DNA of 49,134 nucleotides, taken from a virus. Positions 9,019 to 16,725 of this stretch are shown here, piece after piece; the first letter of the stretch is position 1; every line of letters starts with the position of its first letter. A model generated the notes under the pieces. It was not told where the DNA came from. It worked only from the letters and a program-made list of their open reading frames with translations, and searched no databases. Made by a program: the position numbers and the translations under genes. The stretch covers positions 1 to 49,134 of IMG/VR virus record IMGVR_UViG_3300021085_002896, one strand, 5' to 3'.

Positions 9019-11748
9019 ATGGCCAATAACGCAAAGGACAACATACTGTTATCTCCTTTACAGAGGATAGCTAAGGCAAGTGAAAATACAGACAATAAAA
9101 TGTCTGCTGTCGCGTTAGGCGTAGATGTTCTAATCAAGGGTAGCGATAATGTTAAAAGTATATTAGAAAGACAAACTGATGTATTATTAGATATTAAGAC
9201 TGCAATTACAGATTTACATAATGATATTAAGGGAGGCAAGGCAGCTGGTAAAGCAGGAGGAGAAAAAGGAGGCTTTGGCCTTGGAGGTGCTGCTAAGCTA
9301 GGAATTATGGTAGTGTTAGCCGCTGGCGCTGTTACACTCGCTTCTTATATTATGCAAGGAATTGCTCCAGTTTCGGTTGCTCAGTTAGCAACAGCCATTC
9401 TTATATCACTTGCATTAATTCCATTGGTTAAAGCAATGGTAGAAATGTTAATGTTACTTTCACCCGTCAGAGGGTTGGGTTTCATGGCAGGTAAATTTGC
9501 GATATCTAAATTTGGAGGAGCTGCCGGTAAAAGCGCACTAGGTCCAGGTGGAGATGAAATGTCTAAAAATGGAGCGATGAAAATGGCATTTATGGTTGTA
9601 TTAGGTGCAGCTGTATTAATAACTGTTTCAAGTTATATTTTATCAGCAGTACAACCCGTTCAATTAAAGAAATTAATATCAGCCGCTGTAATAGGATTTG
9701 CACTACAACCCATGGCAATGGCATTTTTAGGTGTCGTAATGGCATTAAAGAAGGGCGGAATAGGAATGGATAAAAATGGAGCAAAAACAATAGCAATGTC
9801 GATGTTAGTTATGGTAGCAATTACACTTGCAATAGCAGGTGTCGCAGGAGCCATGGCCATGATGCCAGAAACCTTTATCGCAGGACCTCCATTAGATTGG
9901 ATTTTTATGACAGGGTTAATGCTTTTTGTTTTTTCAATTCCACTTGCTATAATACTAAGATCGGTCAAAGGATTAAATCTTAAACAAATGATATTTGCTG
10001 CACTTGCAATACCATTAATAGCTTTAGCAATTGCTGGAGTTTCTTACGCAATGGAAGGATTAAGCGGTAATTATGTGGCTCCACCTGCATCATGGACTCT
10101 AAAGGCAGGTTTTGCTCTTTTCATATTTTCTATTCCATTAGTGATGATATTAAGAAGTATTAAAGGAAAAACATTAAAGGAGATACTCTATGCATCTTTA
10201 GCCGTCCCTCTACTTGCGGGTACTATTGTTGCTGTAGCTTTAATGTTTACTTTTTTAGCAAAAGTAAAGGCATATAATGCACCCCCAGCAAAATGGAGTT
10301 TAAAGGTAGGTTTGGCTATGGCAGTATTTGGTATAGCATTTTATTTTATTTCTAAAGCAACTCGAGGAATGGATATAAAGGAAATTGGACTTGCAGCATT
10401 AGCCATGGGATTCATAGCTTTAGGTATATTAGCAGTCGCATTCATATTCCAATATCTACCAGATGAATTTAAAACAGTACCAGTTGAATGGTCATTAAAA
10501 ACAGGATTAGCGGTAGCTATCTTTGGCCTTGGGTTTATGATAGTAGTTAAACTGATGAAAACATTTGGAGTTGGCCTTAAAGACTTGGCAATGGGACTAG
10601 TCGGCATAGCAGCGATTGGTATCGCAGTACTTGCAACTGCATGGATATTCTCAGTTTTACCAGGAAGTTTTGTACCAATACCTATTGAATGGACTATAGG
10701 CGCTGTGTTTGCTATTTCTGCATTTGCAGTTCCACTTGGTGTTGTCGGCTTAATTGCTACGTCAGGTGTAGGTGCAGCAGCACTAGGATTAGGTGCCCTT
10801 GGTATGATATTATTAGCAGGTACTATATGGGCAGTTGCTTGGATATTTAGCAAATTACCAGATTTAGGAGCAATTGGTAAAAATTTCACGGATATGTTAT
10901 TAGCTCCTGTTAACGGAATGATAGATTCATTTGTTAGAATAAAAGAAGAACTTGGAATAGAAAATTTATCAGCCCTAGGCGCCGGTTTAGTTTCAATTGC
11001 AGGCGGTTGGTTAGCATTAGTTGGTGCATTGGCTGGACAAGCAGTTGGTGGACTATTAACTGGCGTAGCTTCAGGTGCCGGAAAGGTGTTAGATTTTGTG
11101 ACTGGTGGGTTGACTAAAACAGATGGACCATTTGAAGTCCTAGATAAATTAATAAGCAGAAAAAAGGGTATTACTAGTTTAGGACCAGCTGTAGCTGCTG
11201 CTGGAAAAGGTTTTGCAGAATTAGCTAAATATCAAAACAAAGGAATTAAAGCTCTTAACGCACTATTACCATTCTCTAACTACAGTAGAGTAGACTACCT
11301 AAGAAGTTCAGCAAAACATGTTGGAACGCTTGCTAAGAATTATGGTTTACTTGCAAAGGAATCTAACAAGATGAATATTGGTGCAATCAACGCAACCACA
11401 AAGATGTTCGATTCTTTACGTAAATTAGCAGAACAGGATAATAATCCAATGAAAGTCCTAGCTGATGATCTATTGAAAGCTGTTGCAGAATTATCAACTG
11501 CAGTTGACGCCCTGGATAAAGCAGTTGCTAGACAAGGTAAAACTTCTGGCGAAGCCACTAGTGTAATTGGTAAGGCACTTAATAAAGTTAAAGATCTAGT
11601 CACGAGCAATACTGCAGAAGTTAAAAAGAATACCCCAACAGGAGGAGCTCCTAAAATGGACCTATCTCCGGTCGTTGACGCTATATCAGAGTTAGAAGAA
11701 ACATTAACCTCATCTGGAATCAAAGTTAAAAAGAATTCAGGTTGGTAA
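9019..11748 (+). CDS. Tape measure protein with ~66-residue hydrophobic repeats
   Basis: 909 residues. The N-terminal ~75 residues are helical, followed by a Gly-rich linker (KGGFGLGGAAKLG). Residues ~95-620 are a series of hydrophobic hairpins, and the C-terminal ~250 residues are helical/coiled coil. Repeat units show a Trp at 294, 359, 426, 491 and 558 (spacing 65, 67, 65, 67) in a P-P/V-x-x-W-[ST]-L-K-x-G-[FL]-A context. Two earlier weaker copies lack the Trp. Length and position after the gp26/51 pair fit a tape measure that sets tail length and may act in membrane passage. Minus-strand open frames here are shadows. Confidence 0.8.
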   Translation: MANNAKDNILLSPLQRIAKASENTDNKMSAVALGVDVLIKGSDNVKSILERQTDVLLDIKTAITDLHNDIKGGKAAGKAGGEKGGFGLGGAAKLGIMVVLAAGAVTLASYIMQGIAPVSVAQLATAILISLALIPLVKAMVEMLMLLSPVRGLGFMAGKFAISKFGGAAGKSALGPGGDEMSKNGAMKMAFMVVLGAAVLITVSSYILSAVQPVQLKKLISAAVIGFALQPMAMAFLGVVMALKKGGIGMDKNGAKTIAMSMLVMVAITLAIAGVAGAMAMMPETFIAGPPLDWIFMTGLMLFVFSIPLAIILRSVKGLNLKQMIFAALAIPLIALAIAGVSYAMEGLSGNYVAPPASWTLKAGFALFIFSIPLVMILRSIKGKTLKEILYASLAVPLLAGTIVAVALMFTFLAKVKAYNAPPAKWSLKVGLAMAVFGIAFYFISKATRGMDIKEIGLAALAMGFIALGILAVAFIFQYLPDEFKTVPVEWSLKTGLAVAIFGLGFMIVVKLMKTFGVGLKDLAMGLVGIAAIGIAVLATAWIFSVLPGSFVPIPIEWTIGAVFAISAFAVPLGVVGLIATSGVGAAALGLGALGMILLAGTIWAVAWIFSKLPDLGAIGKNFTDMLLAPVNGMIDSFVRIKEELGIENLSALGAGLVSIAGGWLALVGALAGQAVGGLLTGVASGAGKVLDFVTGGLTKTDGPFEVLDKLISRKKGITSLGPAVAAAGKGFAELAKYQNKGIKALNALLPFSNYSRVDYLRSSAKHVGTLAKNYGLLAKESNKMNIGAINATTKMFDSLRKLAEQDNNPMKVLADDLLKAVAELSTAVDALDKAVARQGKTSGEATSVIGKALNKVKDLVTSNTAEVKKNTPTGGAPKMDLSPVVDAISELEETLTSSGIKVKKNSGW

Positions 11749-11761
11749 TTCCAACTTTAAC

Positions 11762-11790
11762 TGAAACAACCCCCTCTTATTTAGTATAAT
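11762..11790 (+). promoter_or_regulatory. Class 2 promoter TGAAAC-N17-TATAAT
   Basis: TGAAAC 11762-11767, 17 nt, TATAAT 11785-11790. Followed by a boxA-like GTTCTTTGACA (11797-11807) and the membrane coiled-coil gene. Confidence 0.7.
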
Positions 11791-11833
11791 TAATAGTTCT
11801 TTGACAGCTATGCTTAAAAATAAACATAAGTAT

Positions 11834-12163
11834 ATGGAAACAACTATTATTACATTCGGTCTGGGTGTGGTGCTAACTCTAATTATTTTAGGGACAGTGT
11901 CATTGTTCAGGTCAACTAAAAAAATCGGTGAATTAGATTCGGCGATTAATCACATCGAAAGTGAAATTCAAAATAGAATAGATTCAGTCGAACACTATTT
12001 AGATAATTGCATAGATGATCTAGATAGAAGATTAGATTCTAGAGTAGATAAAGCAATTTCTCAATTTGAGAAAGAAATAGAAGAAATGGATTTAAGATTA
12101 GATAAAATTATTGATAGTTTTAATCTTCAAAAATCCAAAGAAAAGGAAAACATTCCTAATTAA
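11834..12163 (+). CDS. Small membrane-anchored coiled-coil protein
   Basis: About 109 residues from the ATG at 11834; an in-frame ATG at 11810 is the alternative start. One N-terminal transmembrane helix (TFGLGVVLTLIILGTVSLF) is followed by ~75 residues of charged heptad-like sequence with repeated D-x-x-I-D-x-L-D-x-R. Likely an inner-membrane protein with a long α-helical domain. It follows a class 2 promoter and a boxA-like element. A spanin-like or envelope role is possible; function unknown. Confidence 0.65.
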   Translation: METTIITFGLGVVLTLIILGTVSLFRSTKKIGELDSAINHIESEIQNRIDSVEHYLDNCIDDLDRRLDSRVDKAISQFEKEIEEMDLRLDKIIDSFNLQKSKEKENIPN

Positions 12164-12203
12164 TTTAAATAAATAAACATTAACTCATAGTTGTTGAAGA
12201 ATA

Positions 12204-12288
12204 GGAGAAGTGGCAGAGTGGTCGAATGCACTGGTCTTGAAAACCAGCGAACTTCACGGTTCCAGGGGTTCGAATCCCTTCTTCTCCG
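12204..12288 (+). tRNA. tRNA-Ser(UGA)
   Basis: Acceptor GGAGAAG/CTTCTCC, anticodon loop CTTGAAA (TGA), long class II variable arm, T-arm GGGGTTCGAATCCC. CCA not encoded. Confidence 0.95.
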
Positions 12289-12294
12289 CAAATT

Positions 12295-12371
12295 GGCCTG
12301 GTAGTTCAGCTGGTTAGAATGCATGCCTGTCACGCATGAGGTCGCGAGTTCGAGTCTCGTCCAGGCCGCCA
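12295..12371 (+). tRNA. tRNA-Asp(GUC)
   Basis: Acceptor GGCCTGG/CCAGGCC, anticodon loop CTGTCAC (GTC). The 3' CCA is encoded (12369-12371), unlike its neighbours. Confidence 0.95.
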
Positions 12372-12374
12372 CTC

Positions 12375-12400
12375 AAAGCACATGAAACATTGTGCTTTTA
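12375..12400 (+). terminator. Terminator overlapping a class 2 promoter
   Basis: AAAGCAC (12375-12381) / GTGCTTT (12392-12398), loop holding the TGAAAC promoter box. Ends the tRNA-Ser/Asp transcript. Confidence 0.7.
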
Positions 12401-12411
12401 GGGGGTATAAC
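12383..12411 (+). promoter_or_regulatory. Class 2 promoter TGAAAC-N17-TATAAC
   Basis: TGAAAC 12383-12388 (inside the preceding terminator loop), 17 nt, TATAAC 12406-12411, 20 nt before the PspC-like ATG. Confidence 0.65.
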
Positions 12412-12430
12412 TAATAGAAAATAATTTAAA

Positions 12431-12667
12431 ATGAGAAAAGTACACAGAGGTAGTAGAGGAAAGATTGCTGGAATATGTGACGGTTTCGGATATTATTTTG
12501 GAATTGATCCATTAATATTCAGACTTCTATTCATATTAGCTTTCTTTACACCCACAATCCCATCAATATTAATATACATTATATTTTGGTTAATATTGCC
12601 AGCAAATAAAAAAACAAAAACAAATGACAAGAGCGGAACTAGTTCAAAAACTACTAGACGAAAATAA
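12431..12667 (+). CDS. PspC-domain membrane protein
   Basis: 78 residues. VHRGSRGKIAGICDGFGYYF followed by GIDPLIFRLLFIL and a hydrophobic hairpin (PTIPSILIYIIFWLILP) is the PspC domain pattern (PF04024). The first part is a membrane-associated segment, then one transmembrane helix and a basic tail (KKTKTNDK). In bacteria PspC senses or binds the PspA-type envelope stress response; in a phage it may stabilise the membrane or mask stress. Its 3' end overlaps the next small ORF by 44 nt. Confidence 0.85.
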   Translation: MRKVHRGSRGKIAGICDGFGYYFGIDPLIFRLLFILAFFTPTIPSILIYIIFWLILPANKKTKTNDKSGTSSKTTRRK

Positions 12668-12803
12668 GATAACAGCAGCGGAAGCTGTCGTTCTTCTTAC
12701 ACCAGAGGATTCATACACTCGTCCTACAACTTATTTACCTTACCAACCACAGCGAGGAACAGATCCTTATTGGTTTACAACATCGACACATGATAACGCC
12801 TAA
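12624..12803 (+). CDS. Small ORF, 59 aa, unknown
   Basis: ATG at 12624, TAA at 12801. N-terminus MTRAELVQKLLDENKITAAE is helical and SAP- or LEM-like in look; the C-terminus is Tyr/Pro/Thr-rich. It overlaps the PspC-like gene at the 5' end and the nuclease start at the 3' end (14 nt), an arrangement common in this region, which supports it as a real gene. Function not recognised. Confidence 0.6.
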   Translation: MTRAELVQKLLDENKITAAEAVVLLTPEDSYTRPTTYLPYQPQRGTDPYWFTTSTHDNA

Positions 12804-13188
12804 CTACACCTTTAACGCAAAACTAATTAGAGTAGTAGACGGAGATACTGTATGGGCACATGTAGATTTAGGATTTGATATTTGGAAAAAAGTAAACGTT
12901 AGACTACATGGAATCGATACTCCTGAAACTAGGACTAGAGATCTAGTAGAAAAAAGAGCAGGTCTTAAATCTAAAGAAAGACTAGTGCAGTTACTAGAAC
13001 AAGGAAACAATGAATTCGTATTGGTTTCTAAAGAAGTGGATAAATATGGAAGAGCGCTAGGAGAACTATATAATGGTTATCATGAAGTTCATGTCCATGA
13101 AGGTGAAACTAGACCTATATCAATTAGTATAAATCAAGTATTATTAAACGAAGGTTTAGCAAAACCTTATAATGGAGGAAAAAGATAA
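12790..13188 (+). CDS. Staphylococcal nuclease-like (SNase/thermonuclease) protein
   Basis: 132 residues matching a single SNase OB-fold domain. VVDGDTVWAHVD carries the first Ca2+-binding Asp, RLHGIDTPETR has the catalytic Arg and Glu region, and DKYGRALGEL has the second catalytic Arg. No signal peptide, so it should act in the host cytoplasm, perhaps in host DNA breakdown and nucleotide salvage. Separated by 3 nt from the RmlC-like gene. Confidence 0.92.
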   Translation: MITPNYTFNAKLIRVVDGDTVWAHVDLGFDIWKKVNVRLHGIDTPETRTRDLVEKRAGLKSKERLVQLLEQGNNEFVLVSKEVDKYGRALGELYNGYHEVHVHEGETRPISISINQVLLNEGLAKPYNGGKR

Positions 13189-13191
13189 AAT

Positions 13192-13770
13192 ATGAAATCA
13201 AGAAAATTTAGCATTTCAGGATTATTAGAATTAAGACCTGGAAAATTTGAAGATGAAAGAGGAGAGTTTATAGAAACATTCAAATCTTCAAAAATTAAAG
13301 AACTTGGAATTACAGAAGAATTTCTACAAGATAATCAATCTGTTTCTAAGAAAGGAGTATTTAGAGGAATACATTTACAAACCGGAGATAGTGCTCAAGG
13401 AAAATTAGTAAGAGTTTCTAAAGGAGCTGTTGTAGATTTCGCGGTAGATCTTAGACCTGGTTCTCCATCCTATGGAGAATGGACTTATGTATTATTAAGT
13501 GCGCACATAGGAAATCAATTTTGGATTCCAGCCGGATTTGGCCATGCGTTTCTTGCCCTTGAGGATGATACAATCTTTTCATATAAATGTACTAAAGAAT
13601 ATGATAAGAGTGCAGAGGAGTGTCTCCTATGGACCGACAAGGATATAGATCTGACTATAGATAAGAGTATACTTACACAATTCAATATATCAGACATCTT
13701 AGTCTCCGAAAAGGATAAAGAAGGTATTACGCTAAAGGAATATACTAAAAAATATGGCGTACTGGTTTAA
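13192..13770 (+). CDS. rmlC: dTDP-4-dehydrorhamnose 3,5-epimerase-like (RmlC)
   Basis: 192 residues, near the family length of ~180. FQDNQS-type context (LQDNQSVSKKGVFRGIHLQ) places the catalytic His in RGIHLQ, and FWIPAGFGHAFLALEDD is the second cupin motif. The family converts dTDP-4-keto-6-deoxyglucose to the L-lyxo sugar in rhamnose synthesis. RmlD-like and other nucleotide-sugar genes occur elsewhere in the window. Overlaps the next gene by 17 nt. Confidence 0.92.
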   Translation: MKSRKFSISGLLELRPGKFEDERGEFIETFKSSKIKELGITEEFLQDNQSVSKKGVFRGIHLQTGDSAQGKLVRVSKGAVVDFAVDLRPGSPSYGEWTYVLLSAHIGNQFWIPAGFGHAFLALEDDTIFSYKCTKEYDKSAEECLLWTDKDIDLTIDKSILTQFNISDILVSEKDKEGITLKEYTKKYGVLV

Positions 13771-14239
13771 AAGAAAATACAGACAAATTAAAAGAGTCTT
13801 AGATTACTTGCCAATTATTTGGAAAGGTTATGATTTTGATTATAGATACGCAATTGATTTATTTAAACATCAATTAATACGTACTTCTAATTTTATGGAA
13901 TCAGATAGAGCGTATGCCATCGATTCCGATATGAGAGCTAAGAGAATTAAAACCGCTATCGAACTTCTTGATAAAGTTTACGATGAAGAATATGGAATGG
14001 AATACCAAGATCAGATGAAAAAGATTTATGGTGATAACGTATTAGATTGGAACTTTGAAGACACTGGAAGAAGAGATGGAACTTCATATATTAATTATGA
14101 ATACGAGAAGTGGGAAAACAAAGATAAAGTTAAAGAAACCTTTGATAAACTATTTAAACAGTCTAAAGAAAAGCAAATTAAAGCAGAGAAATTAGTATGG
14201 AAATTTATATCCCATAACATCCGAGGATGGTGGGATTAA
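13754..14239 (+). CDS. Conserved phage-type hypothetical protein
   Basis: 161 residues, no membrane segment. The N-terminus is basic and aromatic (MAYWFKRKYRQIKRVLDYLP) and is followed by DFDYRYAIDLFKHQLIRTS and a charged helical C-terminus. Proteins of this pattern are familiar in large phages without a known role. Starts inside the RmlC-like gene, suggesting translational coupling. Confidence 0.75.
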   Translation: MAYWFKRKYRQIKRVLDYLPIIWKGYDFDYRYAIDLFKHQLIRTSNFMESDRAYAIDSDMRAKRIKTAIELLDKVYDEEYGMEYQDQMKKIYGDNVLDWNFEDTGRRDGTSYINYEYEKWENKDKVKETFDKLFKQSKEKQIKAEKLVWKFISHNIRGWWD

Positions 14240-14245
14240 AATAAT

Positions 14246-14310
14246 TTGAAAATAATTGCCTAAATATTTTTTTATCTCAGATATTTTGCTTATATTAGTA
14301 TAGTAATAAT
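14246..14310 (+). promoter_or_regulatory. Class 1 conserved promoter element, copy 1
   Basis: TTGAAAATAA lead, TTTTTTTATCTCAG (14267-14280), ATATTTTGCTTATATTAG, then TATAGTAATAAT. TATATTAG may act as a Bacteroidetes -7 box (TAnnTTTG-like). 16 nt before the next ATG. Confidence 0.75.
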
Positions 14311-14326
14311 CAATAAAGCAAAAGAT

Positions 14327-14554
14327 ATGTCACTTAATTTAAACTTAGAAAAAGCTTGGGTAACCTTCTTAAATGATGGTTGGGAAAGCGTTTGGCATCC
14401 AGTAACAGACGTTCTTGGAAACCATTTAGACTGGTCAGACGAAATCATGGACCATTGTAGAAAACAATTTAATGACTCTGACAATTGGGTTAGTTTTGGA
14501 ATCGCTCCTACTTCTCAAATGTTAATTAAAAACTCAGTAAGAGATAACCTTTAA
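14327..14554 (+). CDS. Small hypothetical protein
   Basis: 75 residues, Trp-rich (VTFLNDGWESVWHP and LDWSDEIMDH), cytoplasmic. First gene behind class 1 promoter copy 1, so probably expressed early. Not recognised. Confidence 0.7.
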   Translation: MSLNLNLEKAWVTFLNDGWESVWHPVTDVLGNHLDWSDEIMDHCRKQFNDSDNWVSFGIAPTSQMLIKNSVRDNL

Positions 14555-14564
14555 AAATATAAAA

Positions 14565-15023
14565 ATGAAAACAGTAATTTTCGATTTAGATGGAACTCTC
14601 GCTCTTATCGACGATAGGAGAGCTATTTCCACAAAAGATAATGGTAAAATGGATTGGGACACTTTCTTCGATCCAGCAAACATTCAATTAGATAAACCGA
14701 ATTGGCCAGTTATTCACATGGCACGACTTCTTAAAAAAGATGGACATCGTGTTGTAATTTTTAGTGGAAGATCTAAAGCTACTAAAGACGCAACGAAAGA
14801 TTGGTTAAACGATCTTGATATTCCATTTGATGTTTTAAAGATGCGACCAACTGCTGGAGGTTTTAAGTTTATGAAAGATGATGTATTAAAGAAAAAGTGG
14901 CTTGATGATTTATTTCCAAACACTGACGATATTACATGTGTCTTTGACGATAGAGATAAAGTAGTTCAAATGTGGAGAGATAATGGTATCACTTGCTTTC
15001 AAGTAGCTGACGGTAATTTTTAA
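14565..15023 (+). CDS. HAD-superfamily phosphatase, polynucleotide kinase 3'-phosphatase-like
   Basis: 152 residues. Motif I FDLDGTLAL (D7, D9), motif II VVIFSGRSK, and motif III/IV around KKKWLDDL and VFDDRDKVVQMWR match the phosphatase half of T4 Pnkp (PseT). The kinase half is absent, so this would remove 3'-phosphates or 2',3'-cyclic phosphates, or act on nucleotides. In T4 this enzyme works with RNA ligase in tRNA repair. The substrate is inferred from family. Confidence 0.85.
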   Translation: MKTVIFDLDGTLALIDDRRAISTKDNGKMDWDTFFDPANIQLDKPNWPVIHMARLLKKDGHRVVIFSGRSKATKDATKDWLNDLDIPFDVLKMRPTAGGFKFMKDDVLKKKWLDDLFPNTDDITCVFDDRDKVVQMWRDNGITCFQVADGNF

Positions 15024-15033
15024 AATAAAAGAT

Positions 15034-15318
15034 ATGAAATTCAAAGATTTAACATTTAACAAACAAACGCACGGTGGCGTAGGAGCTACTGCAAAATTCA
15101 AAGAAGTTACAGTGAGTATTCAGGCTGGTAAGTTTGTTTACAGTAATCCTCGAGAGGATGGCTTAGACTCTACACAATACTCTTCATTCGAAGTTGCTAT
15201 ATGGGAGAACTCCAAAGACGGAAGTTTTGTCACTTCTAAATTTATAGATACTGAAGACGAAGTTGCAGGATGGACTTCTAAAAAAGATATTGATAATCTT
15301 TTACAAAAATTGAAATAA
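15034..15318 (+). CDS. Small hypothetical protein
   Basis: 94 residues, cytoplasmic, β-rich N-terminus (KFKDLTFNKQTHGGVGATAK) and an acidic-basic C-terminus. Overlaps the next ATG by 1 nt (AATAATGG). Not recognised. Confidence 0.7.
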   Translation: MKFKDLTFNKQTHGGVGATAKFKEVTVSIQAGKFVYSNPREDGLDSTQYSSFEVAIWENSKDGSFVTSKFIDTEDEVAGWTSKKDIDNLLQKLK

Positions 15319-15545
15319 TGGGAATAGAAGGATTATTTTTAACGATTTTCTTAGGAGCATTTGCATTCATAATGGGATGGATGAAAGGATGTGAAGACGA
15401 GCAATCGAGAATTAGAGAAGCTTTCAGGTCAGAAGAATATGACTATGAAGGCTTCTTTAACGTTCTTGAAAAATACGAAGAGGAGAAGGAAGCGGCTAAG
15501 CAATGGGCTAAGTTTAATAAAAAAAGAAAAAAAAATCAAAAATAA
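15318..15545 (+). CDS. Small membrane protein
   Basis: 75 residues. N-terminal transmembrane helix (GLFLTIFLGAFAFIMGWM), followed by an acidic segment and a very basic tail ending KKRKKNQK. Part of the class 1 copy 1 unit; its 3' end runs into class 1 copy 2. Function unknown. Confidence 0.7.
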   Translation: MGIEGLFLTIFLGAFAFIMGWMKGCEDEQSRIREAFRSEEYDYEGFFNVLEKYEEEKEAAKQWAKFNKKRKKNQK

Positions 15546-15600
15546 ACAGCCTAGAATTTTTTTATCTCAGATTTTTTGCTTATATTAGTAGAGTAATAAT
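15536..15600 (+). promoter_or_regulatory. Class 1 conserved promoter element, copy 2
   Basis: AATAAACAGCCTAG, TTTTTTTATCTCAG, TTTTTTGCTTATATTAG, TAGAGTAATAAT; 17 nt before the ATG at 15618. Overlaps the end of the preceding gene. Confidence 0.75.
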
Positions 15601-15617
15601 TAATAAAAGAAACCATT

Positions 15618-15818
15618 ATGGCAGAATTAAAAAACAAACAATATATGTTCACCTTTGAAGGTGGCGGTTGGAACACAGTGTGGGCCAAAACTAAACGCGG
15701 TGCAATTAAAGCCGCTCTTAAAGAATACAAAGATTCAGATTCTTTGAATCCTCGTATTGATTCTTTTCATAAAGCTACCGAAGAAGGTCTTCGTGTTGCA
15801 ATGTCTCTTTTCTACTAA
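15618..15818 (+). CDS. Small hypothetical protein
   Basis: 66 residues. YMFTFEGGGWNTVWAKTKRG and AIKAALKEYKDS resemble small β-α proteins found repeatedly in phages, possibly a nucleic-acid or partner-binding module. First gene behind class 1 copy 2. Function unknown. Confidence 0.7.
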   Translation: MAELKNKQYMFTFEGGGWNTVWAKTKRGAIKAALKEYKDSDSLNPRIDSFHKATEEGLRVAMSLFY

Positions 15819-15828
15819 AAAAAATAAA

Positions 15829-16173
15829 ATGAATAAACTACAATCACTCAAATGCGTTGAAGTAACTTCACAGACGCAAGCCGACAATGGAACTATTTGT
15901 TACCACGATCCTATCACGAATACTGACTATCTTTCTTATGAAAGTGGATATATTCGTAGAGCATATACTCGTAATTACGAAAATTACAAAGGATATGAAT
16001 GGTCTCATCGAACGATCTATCAATTAAATCCTACTAAGAAATCAATGCATGAATGGAATGGAACCACATGGCCTTCAACTGAAAGGATTATGATCGAAGA
16101 TCCAAGCGAGCGTTTAGACAGACTTGCAAAAGCCGTAGTTAACTATAGAAAAACTCTTAGTAAGAATGCGTAA
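15829..16173 (+). CDS. Hypothetical protein
   Basis: 114 residues from the ATG at 15829; the frame extends upstream but this ATG follows the preceding stop by 10 nt in the usual context. Contains many Tyr/Ser/Thr residues (TNTDYLSYESGYIRRAYTRN) and a helical C-terminus. No membrane segment. Not recognised. Confidence 0.65.
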   Translation: MNKLQSLKCVEVTSQTQADNGTICYHDPITNTDYLSYESGYIRRAYTRNYENYKGYEWSHRTIYQLNPTKKSMHEWNGTTWPSTERIMIEDPSERLDRLAKAVVNYRKTLSKNA

Positions 16174-16282
16174 ACTAAAACATACACTTAAGCAGATTGA
16201 TAGCGTAGACATCGTCCTAATTACTGCATTTGGACTTTATATGATTCTACTTGTTTCTAACCTTTTAAAAATGGTAAACTAA
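16166..16282 (+). CDS. Tiny membrane protein, 38 aa
   Basis: ATG at 16166 overlaps the preceding gene by 8 nt; TAA at 16280-16282 overlaps the next ATG (TAATG). A basic N-terminus is followed by a single transmembrane helix (IVLITAFGLYMILLVSNLL). The overlapping frame on both sides supports it. Confidence 0.6.
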   Translation: MRKLKHTLKQIDSVDIVLITAFGLYMILLVSNLLKMVN

Positions 16283-16515
16283 TGAGATATACAGTAACAT
16301 TTGAAGTATACATTGATGCAGATAACGATAAACATGCTCTTTCAAAGGGTGAACTTATCGCTGACAATCAAGAAAATAAGTACGGCCAATCATGGGACGT
16401 AACACAATTACACCAAACTCCTTTCGCTTCCTTTAACACAAAGAAAGTAGATATTCAAAAACTTAGAACGGAGCAAATGATTAAATCAATAGAAGAAGAT
16501 CCATTACCATTTTAA
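16282..16515 (+). CDS. Small hypothetical protein
   Basis: 77 residues; YTVTFEVYIDADNDKHALSK suggests a ferredoxin-like or small αβ fold. Ends with an acidic motif EEDPLPF. Translationally linked to the ORF before it. Not recognised. Confidence 0.7.
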   Translation: MRYTVTFEVYIDADNDKHALSKGELIADNQENKYGQSWDVTQLHQTPFASFNTKKVDIQKLRTEQMIKSIEEDPLPF

Positions 16516-16516
16516 T

Positions 16517-16696
16517 ATGATGACCTATTTGTACATTGGCGTTTTATTCTCTTTATTTTTACACATATCTCATGATATTCAGTCGAAATATATTGAAGAC
16601 TATGATGGAAAAAGATTTACCCTTTTAGAATCTATTTTCTTGACACTAGCATGGCCATTTTACTTATTTCATTTTATCAAAGGATTTTTCGAATAA
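16517..16696 (+). CDS. Small two-helix membrane protein, 59 aa
   Basis: ATG at 16517, stop at 16694. Two hydrophobic segments (MTYLYIGVLFSLFLHI and IFLTLAWPFYLFHFI) separated by a charged loop (QSKYIEDYDGKRFT). Follows the previous stop by 1 nt. Role unknown; a holin-like or envelope role is conceivable. Confidence 0.6.
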   Translation: MMTYLYIGVLFSLFLHISHDIQSKYIEDYDGKRFTLLESIFLTLAWPFYLFHFIKGFFE

Positions 16697-16721
16697 ACTT
16701 TTTGTAAAACCCATATATAAA
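16693..16721 (+). promoter_or_regulatory. Class 2-like promoter ATAAAC-N17-TATAAA
   Basis: ATAAAC 16693-16698, 17 nt, TATAAA 16716-16721. The certain start of the Fpg gene follows by only 4 nt, so any transcript would be nearly leaderless. Confidence 0.4.
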
Positions 16722-16725
16722 TAAT

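Noticed and set aside
9012-11723. Several minus-strand open frames across the tape-measure gene
   Set aside because: They are antisense shadows of a strongly patterned hydrophobic repeat protein and have no start context or family features.
12160-12372. Minus-strand 70-aa frame over the tRNA-Ser/Asp genes
   Set aside because: It is the reverse of two tRNAs, a common false gene (WTRLELATSC-type) in tRNA regions.
15391-15588. 65-aa plus-strand frame overlapping the small membrane protein
   Set aside because: It is out of frame with the gene at 15318, runs into class 1 copy 2, and has no start context.
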